Assembly: GCA_039619475.1 (NCBI GenBank)
Contig: CM077115.1
Location: forward strand, 43,100,685-43,164,684
DNA: 64,000 bases
Source: Icerya purchasi
Lineage: Eukaryota > Arthropoda > Insecta > Hemiptera > Monophlebidae
Reading direction: 5' to 3'
Shown: piece by piece, positions 11,641 to 23,300 of the stretch
How the letters are laid out: each line of letters begins with the position of its first letter
Numbering within the stretch: position 1 is the stretch's first letter
Notes under the pieces: model-generated
What the model was told of the DNA's origin: nothing
The model's input: the letters and a program-made list of their open reading frames with translations, nothing else
The model's database searches: none
Program-made: the position numbers and the translations under genes

Positions 11641-12725
11641 TAAAAAGTTTCTATTATTTTACATATTTTTTTTGCGTCTGAATTATTTTTCACTTATATT
11701 ATTTCTCCTCATAAATCTCCGTTGCTTTTCCTTTAATTTTGCCGATTTTTCCCGCCCTTTCGAAATTTTTTACGTTTTTCTTCTTTTTCCAAATTTTCTC
11801 CTCGCGATACCATCAGGCCTCGTTTTTCCTTTCATAGGACCATTTTTACAGATAATTTAAGAGGGCTTGGTGGAGTTCTTTCATTCTCCCAAACATGAAT
11901 TTCTCTGAATCTTTCCATCTTTCCTCTTTCTGTATTATCTTCACTGCTGAACTAAGAGCTGTTCTACGCCCCACTGTGTACATTTCTCTCAACGTTCCTT
12001 TACCGCTCTCTAAGCTATTTCTTCCTATATTCCTACTCAGTCCTACGACTTTATTATCCTTCGCGTACGTTCCCTTATCTAAAATTTTCTCTCACTCGAC
12101 TTTATTCACTTTGATTTCCTCTGGGTCCCTAGCCATATGGGTATAAAGGATAAAATGAATTAGCGGATTCTTTGGCTCGGATTGATGCATCCTCTTATCA
12201 TTTCTCTAAAATTCAAGCTTTTAACTTGCTTCATCTGTGCAAAATAGTTCGTTCTATGCTCTGGCCGGATACCTATGTCCCTTCCTTCCCTAATAAATTT
12301 TCCTTTTACCTATCTATCTAGCTATGTCTATTTGTCCTTCTCTGGTTTAATGATTTTCCTACACTACGTCGTTCTTCCGTCATATCATTGTTCGTTTACG
12401 TCTTAAGCATTCTTTACTACCATCTAAACGTTTCCGTCTTCATGTTAGACCCTCTCTGAATTGTTATCTTTCGCTCAATTATGAAGCTGTTCGTGATTCT
12501 GATCATATTTTCTTTGAATGCTCTTTCGAATAAGCATAGCATTCTGTATTATAGTTTGTTGTACCTCGGTTTCTTACTCATTATATCGTCTCTTACATTA
12601 TATCTTTTCTCTTCCTTTCTATTATTCTAGTTCTTAGTTCTTTCATTCCACCTATTTCTGACCAGATTAGTATCTGATTCCTTTCACTGAAATCGCTTTT
12701 AGACAGAGATCCTGTGTTGACGCCC
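11640..12725 (+). pseudogene. Non-LTR retrotransposon 3' end with RNase H remnant (I-clade-like)
   Basis: At 11935-12100 the frame reads IFTAELRAVLRPTVYISLN then PLPLSKLF, matching the FTAELxAI..AL.Y motif of a LINE-encoded RNase H. Downstream, near 12390-12530, LRLKHSLLPSKRFRLHVRPS and DSDHIFFECSFE match the post-RNase H block (RLRxGH... DxDHILFxC). The sequence is strikingly pyrimidine-rich on this strand, like the similar copy at 27430-29960. Numerous stops make it non-functional. RNase H places it with the I/R1/LOA group and excludes the Jockey copy at 1-1950 as its source. Confidence 0.65.
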
Positions 12726-12844
12726 CACCAAAAAAAAAATCGGAAATTACAGCAAAAAATTAACCTTCGATAAATTTTGAATAAAGGAATCTAAAGAATC
12801 ATCGTTAGAGACTATATCGGCGATGATAATTACATATTACATTA

Positions 12845-13256
12845 AAAATGCTTTTTTACAAAAAATAAATACCGACTTCAAGGTTTATTATAAAAATTTA
12901 AAAATGCACTAAAAAGTAAAAAATAATTACTCCCGATAAAATATATATATCAGAGTGATATAACTTAAGGTGATATCGTAATTCTTATACAACATTAACT
13001 TTTTGGAGTTGGAATTAAATTCATGTTAGGAACAATTTAATCAACATTTAATGCAGTTTTTAATTATTCTTTTAATATGAATTTGATGCCAACTCCAAAA
13101 AATTAATGTTGTATAAGAATTACGATATCACCTTAAGTTATATCACTCTGATATATATATTTTATCGGGAGTAATTATTTTTTACTTTTTAGTGCATTTT
13201 TAAATTTTTATAATAAACCTTGAAGTCGGTATTTATTTTTTGTAAAAAAGCATTTT
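12845..13256. repeat. Long near-perfect palindrome (fold-back element)
   Basis: Left arm about 12845-13027 and right arm about 13074-13256 are inverted copies of roughly 180 bp each with very few mismatches, separated by about 45 bp. The arms share blocks such as ACCGACTTCAAGGTTTATTA, AGAGTGATATAACTTAAGG and TGATATCGTAATTCTTATAC. No coding capacity was seen. It looks like a young fold-back DNA element or MITE dimer. An older, diverged copy of the same structure lies at 13845-14270. Confidence 0.85.
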
Positions 13257-13429
13257 ATTTTTTACTTTTTAGTGTATTTTTATTCAATTAAATTAAAACA
13301 TTTTAATAAGAACAGATATTTCCACGGTAAAAACACCAAAAGTTACATTTCCATGGTAATTTGGCAAATTTATAGTATTTTAAGTCAAAAATCTAATCCG
13401 ACGGTGAAAACAATCATGAATGAAAAGCA

Positions 13430-13588
13430 TCCAAAAAGCTTCAATCTCCCGCATTATTAAGGATAACTCAAAAACTATCGGTCAGACCTTGATCAAATTT
13501 AAATGGGACCACATGACAAACACCACCTTTCAAATAAAAGAAGAATCATCAAAATCGGTTCATCTAGAAGAAAGTTCTGTGGTAACAC

Positions 13589-13625
<37 letters not shown>

Positions 13626-13665
13626 GTCGAATTGAATACCTCCTCCTTTTTTGAAGTCGGTTAAA
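13430..13665 (-). repeat. Interspersed insect repeat ending in AACCGACTTCAAAAAAGGAG
   Basis: Read on the minus strand this starts AACCGACTTCAAAAAAGGAG, passes a CAATTCGACTGTAT block and a poly(T) run (the poly(A) at 13591-13620 on +), then ATGAACCGATTTTGATGATT and TTGAAAGGTG. From memory, this block order recurs widely in insect genomes as an interspersed repeat whose class I cannot name with certainty. The terminal ACCGACTTCAA also begins the palindrome arms at 12871, linking the two. Confidence 0.5.
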
Positions 13666-13844
13666 AATAATATCCGCTTGCAACGGGAGAAAAAAAAAGT
13701 ACTGTAAAAATTAATTTATCGAAATTAATTAAGAATTTAAATGGTCGTAGCAATTTCTCTTATAATAGCAAGAAAGAAGAAAAGCGTGTGTTAATCCAAT
13801 TACATATAATAAATTCGCCTTGTTTTCACGACAAAATAAGTTTG

Positions 13845-14270
13845 AAAAAAATACTAACTCCAAAATTTGCTTTAAAAATTTAATAAAATGCACTGAAAAT
13901 TAAAAATAATTATATTTGACAAAATATAATTTATTTTATGGTAATTAAATATATATAACGATATTAAAATAATTCTTAAATAACTAAATTTTTGAAGTCA
14001 GCACCAAATTCAAATTATAATAATAAAAAACAATTAAATGAGAATGTGATCACTTGTTTTCTATAAATCAAGTACTTAAATTCTCCGGAATACTTAATAC
14101 AGTTTTTAATTATTGTTGTAATTTCAGTTTGATACTGACTCGAAAAAATAAATGTTTTTTTTTAATATTCTTATGTATATTCCTCTAAAATAAATTATTT
14201 ATTACTTTTTAATAAATTTTGAAGTCAGTATTTTTTTAAAAAACTATTTTATTTTTCAATTTTCAATGTA
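13845..14270. repeat. Older diverged copy of the fold-back element
   Basis: The order of blocks matches the palindrome at 12845-13256 but with much divergence. TACTAACTCCAAAATTTGC replaces the ACCGACTTCAAGG end, then AATGCACTGAAAATTAAAAA, and after a spacer the inverted half ending AATTTTGAAGTCAGTATTTT near 14216-14233. Internal GAAGTCAGCACCAAATTCAA and GTTTGATACTGACTCGAAAA mark the loop-proximal ends. Confidence 0.55.
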
Positions 14271-14279
14271 GATATTTTG

Positions 14280-15340
14280 AATAGTGATATGGATAGACCA
14301 ACCCAAATTATTGGTTCACGGGTAATATTCAAATTCCATTAGTGATGGGCCTGTAAATCACGCTTTGGGAGTTCTAAATTCATTAACTTTATTCGAATCT
14401 ACATTTCCATATGGTAACGTTAATAATACATTGTCACTCGCGTTTATCGTCCCTTTAATTTTAAAATTTTAACTGTTCATATTTTCTATGAAAGCCACTC
14501 AAATATAATTTTTAAATTCTCGATTTATTTACGGTTTTCCTGGTCAAAATCCTCAGAATTTCCTGGTTACTAGAATTATAAGAGAGTTTACACGAACCTT
14601 CTTCCACTTGCATAATAACAAACTCAACAAATTGAAGTGAAGGCAAATAAAATATTAATAAAAACAAAAAAAAATGGGAGTTAAATTTTTTAGTTTTTTG
14701 AAGTTGTTTTATTCACATTTTAATTTTTTTCCCGTTACAATGACCACTAATTATCTCAAGCAATATACGTTTACTTTATTGTTACAAAAGTTAATAATGA
14801 AGTTTATGTACCCCTTACCCATTTATACAGTTCTGATTTATAAAATTTATCTGACGTCTAATATTTACATTTATATTCATACGCGCTGACCCCAAGGTGT
14901 TTATGGACCTCAACAAATAAAAAAGAACTTTGCCATTTTTTATTGAGTAAATTACATTAAAAAATGCATTCATTTTTCGCTTCAAACGATTTTTTATCAA
15001 AACTATCGGTTTGGCGATTTTTACTTTTTTTCCCGATTTTACAACAAAATTTCCGGCTTATTCCTTGTATACCCGATTAGGCGGCCACTCTGTTAACATG
15101 AATGTTTTACGTTGGGGGTCATTTCAAAATTTGTGTAATGACACCAAAAAATGTAACGCTATAAATGATGAAATCGAGATTTACATAACGAGTTTTGTCG
15201 TCTTGAAAACTATAAACTCGAAACAATTGGAGACTTTAGTCGCAATTTCGTAGCCCAATCGTACTTACATCCTATATCACTGTCGCTGTGTACATTGAAC
15301 GTTCAGTCTTTGCAGGCTCTTTAAAGAGACATCACTAGCG
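14280..15340. other. Intergenic, no gene recognised
   Basis: AT-rich sequence. The open frames at 14674-14889 and 15011-15253 have no recognisable motif, and their composition follows the base composition. Confidence 0.4.
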
Positions 15341-15365
15341 CTTCGTTTTACCTACTTGTAAGTTA

Positions 15366-15820
15366 ATGGTGTTCACAGAGAGCTGGGTTGAAAATAATCA
15401 GAATTGTGAAATTCCTGGATTCGGTACTGTTTCCTGCTTCAAAAGGAACACGGTGAAAGCTGATGGAGTTGCTATATTCGAGAAAGACGATTTCACCTCT
15501 GAACTTATTTCTGCAGATCGCGAGCTTCTAAAATACAATGAGGAAGAAATGAAGGTGATGAGGATTGCTACCGCGCATGATGGAGTTACAGATATACTAT
15601 GTGCAATCGAAACAACTATCAATTAGAAACGAATTTTACTTGTTTTAGTTTATATAACCCCGGGTACGCAAAACAACAATTTTTCGAATTCTTCACCTTA
15701 AACTTGCTCGTTTATAGTATAAAATTGAAAGGGATGTTTGAATATTTGGATTCATTAGAGCTTTACAATATGCCTATCATTCTTAAAGATTTCAATATTT
15801 ACTTAAATAGTCCTAATGGT
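15366..15820 (+). pseudogene. Non-LTR retrotransposon endonuclease (EEP) fragment
   Basis: 15366-15626 reads VFTESWVENNQNCEIPGFGT then a segment ending GVAIF, which matches the ETW..xxIPGFxxxxxxR..GGGVAI start of the APE-like endonuclease that nicks target DNA for LINEs. A frameshift near 15600 moves to the frame of 15599-15901, which continues with a YNPGYA block (usual YxPP) and then MPIILKDFNIYLNSP, where DFN is the conserved catalytic GDFN motif with Gly replaced by Lys. The rest of the element is missing. The domain is abruptly followed by an unrelated GC-rich module at 15818. Confidence 0.65.
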
Positions 15821-16025
15821 CCCCTCCGGGGCACCACCTTGACGTGGTGGAGGGGCTTTCGCGCGTTTACGATGCTTAGAGCTATGTTAGCGGTAACATA
15901 GTTACCAGAAGGGCCACCCTAGCCAAACAGGTGTAAGGGGAGGAGCCAGGACTAAGCGTGCCTCGGATATTAAATCCAGAAGGGTCTGACCCTAACAGGG
16001 CAGCTACCTGGTCGGCGTCTGTTCT
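15818..16025 (+). other. GC-rich structured module of unknown class
   Basis: About 200 bp with far higher GC than its surroundings and several strong hairpins: CCCC/GGGG at 15821-15831, CACCACC/GTGGTGG at 15832-15850, CTATGTTA/TAACATAG at 15882-15901 (perfect 8-bp stem with GCGG loop), and GGGTCTGACCC near 15981. It resembles the structured 5' UTR of a non-LTR element or a short structured RNA. It has no open frame of note. I could not complete an HDV-like ribozyme fold by eye. Confidence 0.4.
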
Positions 16026-16039
16026 CCATCTCTTTTTTG

Positions 16040-17362
16040 AAGTTGATAATATTTACCGATAATAATAATATTACTGAAGATGTAAATGCGGCAATTGTTT
16101 ATTAGCATGTTTAAAAAAAAAAATGACGAAAATTAAAAGCAAGTAAATAACTTTTTTTTTTTTATAACTGGTGCATCGGCTCTGCAATTTACTAATAAAA
16201 CCAGTACCTCCTTATCTTTGGTACAGAAGTACATTGTGACATGGATATGTCTTTCAAATGGCGCGCAAAGTGTAATAACACTGCGTATTTGTTTTAGTAA
16301 AAACACAAATTCAAACTGTTTATCACAAACTGAATAAAATGTTTACCATAGTGTATATAAAATAACAAAATCTAAAGCAGAATTAGAGGGATACCGATAG
16401 ATCACATTACGAAAAACGTGACTGATCACTGAACAGTCAACTTCGATTCGCGTTCTCGAAAAAATAAAATTTTAATCAAATTCTCCGGTCGATGTAAAAA
16501 AGTAAAGGAAATGACACTAAACACGGACAACTTTAATTCGGCTAATTCATCACGTAGTGAATTCGGAACAGCGCACCTTACGGTCCGACTAGATAAAATT
16601 AAAACGTGCGATGAATGGCCCGTTACCAATTAAAGACAGAAGAAAAAGATCGGTGCGACAAGATGGTCGTCACAACGATGATCGACGAATGTACAAGCAG
16701 TCACCATCTCTCTGTTCATGCTGCCTAAGTGTGTTAAAATTTTCCTTTAGCTATAAGGACTAACATGATGGCTTACCAATTACGTTAATTCTGAATCAGA
16801 TTACAGTAGAACAAATTTCATCTGTACTTAACGCAGTAATAAAAAGTTAAAATGGTCAAATAAATACTAATGCCTTGTAATTTTTACCCGTATTGGCATT
16901 AACACTAAAATAAGTTCTTTGGTTACACACACACACACACGCATATATATATATATATATATATACATATATGTCAATTCCAAAAAATCTGTAAACGCGT
17001 AAAAGGTACTTTTTTTTTTTTTAACGACGGTCTTTATTTAACAGTAAAACAGAGTTTAGGCCTGTCTGTCGTAAAAATGTTAATGACTCTTACTTTATAA
17101 TAGTTCAACAAATTCTAGATTTAAAATACTGTTTTGTTTAAAAATTCAACATCTGGATTTATTAGTGTTAGCGACTATAACATTAATTACTTAGAAATTA
17201 TAAACAAAACTCATAAAACCCATTATTGCATATGTGCGGTATTACAAAAACATGTGACCGCAGAATTATATTACGATGGAAGAAGAAGCGAACACGAAGA
17301 AGAAATCATACACGATATTTTTTTAATCTATTTCCTTGGATTTCGTTTTTTCGGTAAAAATT
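16040..17362. other. 3' flank of sepiapterin reductase, no other gene seen
   Basis: AT-rich with (CA)n(TA)n at about 16926-16973. Minus-strand AATAAA hexamers, for example at about 17157-17163, could serve as the poly(A) signal of the gene ending at 17363. The open frame at 16426-16629 has no recognised motif. Confidence 0.4.
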
Positions 17363-20300
17363 TCAAACTTCATCAAAAAAATCAATTCTGTCTCCCGGCT
17401 GATAATTTTGCTTTTCCAGTATACTGATTACTTTCTGAATGGTATCTTCCATTTTAACTGAGGTTCCCTTTTCTTTCATTTCCTGTATATGCATCCTAGT
17501 GTCCGCATCGCAACATTTATCGCCGACTTCAGAAAACATTGCTGTGTTTATTGGTCCTAAAATGAAAAACCCGTAACTTTTATTAATTAGAAACATTCAA
17601 ATTTTTTTACCAAAATAAATCAATTTTTTATTTTTATTTATAATAAAAAAGGATCATCCTACGAGTTTAATTGTTATATATATATATATATATATATACA
17701 CTACGTAATGAATAAATGAACAAATGGAGAATCGTCAAGTCAGAACTGTGTAATTGTAACGAGACCCAAATGACGCCACATTTATTAATTCGTGTAAGAT
17801 ACACAATTTTAGCAAAGAGCTGACTGGGCCACATTCTCTTGACGAAAATGCAATAGACTATCTAATACGTTTAATTTATAATTAGATGTGTGTGTGTGTT
17901 AATTTTATATATATATATATATATATAACTCGGCCATTTTGGCCTCGCAAGGGGCTGTGCCCCTTGACCCCTCTTGCTTTCATTTCTGTCCTTTTTTCTT
18001 CTATACTTTGTATAAAATGATCAAAATTTACAACATAATTCTTACCGGCATCAACATAAAAAAAATAACATAATCACAAAAATCCTATCCTAACATTTAT
18101 CTTTCATTATATAAAATTAAGACATTTTTTCGTTACAATTCGTTACATTAAATTGTGACATTTTTTAAATAAAAATAACAAAAATCTTATAAAATATAAC
18201 AAATATTACATAAAATTGGGACATTTTGCGTTACATAAAATTGGAACATTTTTCGTTACATTAAATTGGGACATTTTTTCTAATGGGGGGTAGTCTAAGA
18301 ATTACGTTGTAATTAATATATGAACTCGGTCTTTCATGTCTCTTAAGGAGCTTTGCCCCTTGACCCCGCCTGCGGACAACTCCAGACCCCCGCTCTATCA
18401 CTTCTATACTTTGTATAGAACGCGGAAAATTGGCAACGTCAATCAATCCATTTTGTCGATACTTTGTCTTCTTATGTAAGAATGAGGCTGTCATTTCCTA
18501 GCAATACATTTATATATACAGCATGTTACGTTCCAAGACAAATTTTCGTGATAGTTTTTGTAACTGAAAAAAATGTTGGTCGAATTAAAAATGACGCTTT
18601 CATTAATACATATATCCAAGGGCGGATCCGGAGAGCCATTTTGTGGAGGGAAATTGTATAATTACGTAATATCTTATACGGTAAGCAATAGATTTGAAAA
18701 ATACCTTGTTTCATAAAGAAAAACAAATATCAAACTTCTTAGAAATTTAAAAATCTTTTAAAATACATAATTATTACAATTTAATTAAAATTTTGTTTTA
18801 TTTTTAGGCGAAAAATTAAAAAATTATAAAATTGTAGCTAAAATGGTAGTTTAGAATTTGGATAGTAAATTATTAGAAAAAATAGAACGGTAGTGTATTT
18901 TGATTAGACTTCCTTTTTTATTTTTGTTATTGATCCGATCCAAATTTTTTGTAAAAAAATACACATATTTCTCATCGAACTATTTTCATGCATATTGCAA
19001 AAATAAAAATTAAAAATACATAAAAAGGACAAAAGATTGACTTCAGTTGCATTTAAAGCAGAATAAAAACGGAACATTAATTGTTTTTCATAGAAAACAG
19101 TATTAAATATTAGTTAAAATTAAATCCATAGGTAACATTTATACAAATCTTTTATTGTATAAATTACGTTTCTCTATCGTAACAAATTTTTTCATCCAGT
19201 TTTTGATTCTTTGAAGGAGTGTCCCCTATTTCCCCCACTGATATACCTAATTATAAATTAACTTATGTTAGCTGGTCTACCACGTTTTCTTCATAAGAAT
19301 GTGGCTCGGTCAGTCCTCTATTTATTCATTTATTCATCAAGTAATTACAGCGGCCCCGGTTGGTTCTGACTTAATTCAAATTACACCACACACTTTTCTG
19401 TTGAGATCAAACCCTGGCCCCTGATTGCCGACGTTGCCGAAAGCTGAATAAAAAACGGATAATACTCAATTGACTAATTAGTATTGCAGCAAAGAAGATA
19501 CCATGCTGCGGTCCAAGACGCAGGAAACAGCTTTATAATATAGACATAGTATAGAATTACTGCATAATCGTAACTATTAAGCATGTAAAAACGTTACATT
19601 ATAAATAATTTTTTATAACAATATTTAATTACCTTTTTTAAAGATACGCAATTTAGTAATATTTCATTAAAAAAATTAGATTTTATTAAAATATGTTGTA
19701 AATTTAATTAATACAAAAATTATTAAAAATCCTGCAACAGCAGTTTCTTATTAATAATATTTACATTCAAATCTTTAACTTTCCCTGAATAATGTAGTTT
19801 GCTGTTGTAGACTTGAAGTTTAATCATTACATCAGTAATATGTTCAAAACAAAGGAAAACTTAATAGAGGAAATAAATCGTTATTTGAAATATATAGTCG
19901 GTTATATAAAAAGAGAAAAAATTAAATACTTAAAAAAGTATTAACATACAGTTGAAACTATGAATAACAGCTAGGGCATATATATATATATACATAAAAA
20001 TCAATGGGCGCGCGCATGTATGTATGTATTTAAATTTTCTTTTATTATAGTACAATAAATTTGATCAAATATTTTAGTTATAAATTAAAAAGCGGCACGC
20101 ACAGATCAGATCAGTTGTCAAATAACAAAAGAAAGTAAGTCAGTTGCAGCCCCATTTATTCACGTTTTTGCTCTTAACCTCCTAGATCTGTTATAACTTC
20201 CTTATTTTCTGCTTTTAGGTTGTTTTTAATTTGGTTTTCATCCCTTCCTCATCATTCATCGATACCAACCATAGTGCTCTTTATTATTACCATCATTACC

Positions 20301-23300
20301 ATTTGATTTCACGTTGCGTATTGCTTCTTTTTACATTTTATTTAAAGTGCCATATCGTCTCTGTTTTCTAACATTTTAAATTTTAACCTATTTAAAACCA
20401 GCTCGAATTATTGCAGTTTTCGTTGATGTCCCCGAGAATAAGGTATCTGCCATGTTCTAGTATTTTGAGTAAAGTCGGTCACTACATGAATTGCATATTT
20501 TAGTGAGGTCTTAAAGTATCCTAACATTTTGAATAGCTGACGCTGAAATAATTTATGACTAAATTCTGTAATGAGAAAAAAACATGTATGGTTTTTTGTA
20601 ATTTCTGAACTTTCGGGTATGCTGAAATTTTATCCGTACATCAATTAAACATGTATTCGTTCGGCTAATCTTGTACAAAAATTCTATTTTTTATGCTGTT
20701 GGTACTTCATTTTAAAATTATCATCAATTTATTTCGCCATTTAAAGAAACAAGAATACATTTTTGTAGGCGTATCACTTATTTACACATTAATAGATAAA
20801 TTTGTAAATATTATTTAGATAAAACTGGTTCCACGTGATTTTTATGTCTACGTTACATCAGCGCTAGAAATACAAATACTAAGTAAGTGGAATCGTTAAA
20901 GCGAAATTAATTTTGTAACTATATGCAGATAAGAAAATGTTTAATTTTTATGTAATCGCTTTACTTTTTTCGATATGGAAAAAATATGTTAGGTGTATGT
21001 GTGTATACATACATACATACATACATATAAACATTCATACATACAGCCTGCCGAGCGAAAGAAATCCGTTCGTAAAACAACCGAAGCGTGTTGACGGAAA
21101 TCAGGGGACCTCACATTAACCTTCAGTCCATCGTGTATCAAGTATAACACTCGCTGTGTTATCATGTAATCCGTCTAGATGTAAACAGGTCGGAAAAGAT
21201 GAAACAAAAACGTGGTTACTGCTTTGGAAAAGGAGAGCAATAACAGGAGAGGATAGCAATATGTTTTTTTTTTTTGGTAATATTGAAATGCACGTCAAAT
21301 GTTAATACACGGGGCGTTGCTAGTACACTACTTTGAGCAACACTCATACTCGACCATAAAACTCGAACGGACTTTTGTCGTTTGACAGACTATACATACA
21401 TACGGACATACATATACACTCACTCTCTCTCTCACACACACATACACACATATATATATATTAAGATGGATTCGGTATTTCTTATGCCATTAGATAATGA
21501 TGTTTGAGCTAGAAAATAATTCCCCGATAAAATCATTAATTCTCGGTTTCTCAGACATCGTTCCGTTTTTGCACTGCTGCATTGTTTTGTCTAGGATATG
21601 TTTATTCGGCTGAAACCATAAAACCCCATGCACAGCCGTACATACGGCTGCGCCGGGATAGAGAATTTGTTTCATGGTTCGCGGTGTGATGGTTGAAAAG
21701 CGGAAATAGAAGCGTATGCTGGCGGGGAAAATACGTCTGTAATGTGTGCTAAGCAACGTTGAGTCGAGGGAAAATTATAGAAAAATCCCACGAAATCAGG
21801 CAGGGTAATTTGTGCGGTAATCTGGGCAGAAGTGTTCTTCTAGAAACTAGATATTACCGCCATTTTACGGTGGGATTGTGAGTTTTTTATTTTAATAATT
21901 AGGCAATAAGTCCTCTTCTCGCGATTTTTATTTTTTTTTATTTTTACCGTTTTCCGGAAAAGCCCGATGCTCTGCTAGGCGGAGCTATGCCGGTTGTAGC
22001 ACACCGTAAGTGTCGCTGGCGCCCGTAATTTTTGTTAATCGCTACGAAATTTCATCATCGAGGGAGCAAACGAGTTCATCTCAATATATACATGTGCATA
22101 TACATAATATGTGTAGTGCGAAAACGTTCGCTACTCATTTTTTTATACAAAATTAAACTCCCTTCATTCCGGTAAAATGTATAAATTAAAAAATTGTACA
22201 CAAATTATAACACTACTAAATAAATTAATTTGTTCTTTTATACATGACGAACGCAAATTATATTTTCCGAGAAGGAAGGCACAAAATTAATTTTAACATA
22301 AAACAGTATAATTTAGAAAAATTCAAATTTGCTTTATTTGGCAGTATTTCAGACTAGCTAGAAGTGTGATAGTCATCACGATAGTCGAATTGCTAGAACG
22401 ATCGGACTACTAAATAAGTTCGATAATTAGCGTTAAAAAGGAACATAAAACACGTTAGGAAATTACCGCGCATTCCATTATACGTGCGCGGATGCCAATG
22501 TACACACATATGCGTAACTGGACTGTACTTGTGTATCCATAAATTAAACATTTTCAGTATATACAATTTTTATGCGCACTATCTACATTTATACAAGAAT
22601 GCACGGAAAAAAATTGTTAATACTCTCAGAATGGAGCAATTCGACTAAAAAAAAGCAAAAAAAAAACAAAAAAAACAAGTATAATAAAGTTAAATGTTAA
22701 AAACTTGATGACTTTTCAGTTTTTTATGTAACGCCAATAATACAAATCTACATTTAGAAATTAAATTTTGTTTAATATTTTTTTCATTTTCCAACAACTT
22801 TTTTTATTTATATTCCAGTTGCGGCGAAATATTAAAATAATTAAATAAAGTAATGCACGCATTACGACTGAATTATTTTTCATTCAGAAATTCGAAACAA
22901 ACGATGATATTAATTAATTTATGGCTAATGTTGTTACAGCCGTTAGAAGCAAATTATATATTTCTGTTTAAATTTTTGTTTTTGAGGATATACAGGATGC
23001 GGCGCGCAAATCAGGATTCGCTCTTAATACGAGCGATAAAATTTACTTTTATTCTCACTCTTACCTTTCACATATTCAGCATTAACTAATTTCGACTGAT
23101 GAAATGTAAGGTCAAAGATGTGAAAAGTTTAGATTCATCCGAACTGTCTTATTAAACGACAAAACCAAACGTATTTTTACTCATACCGGGTTTTTATAGA
23201 CCTGCTTTATCGAAACCATTACTACGATGATTCACATGCCACAAAATCGGATCGAATAATGTACTAAAACAATGTAACTGGGTCAGTGATTCTTTAGCAA

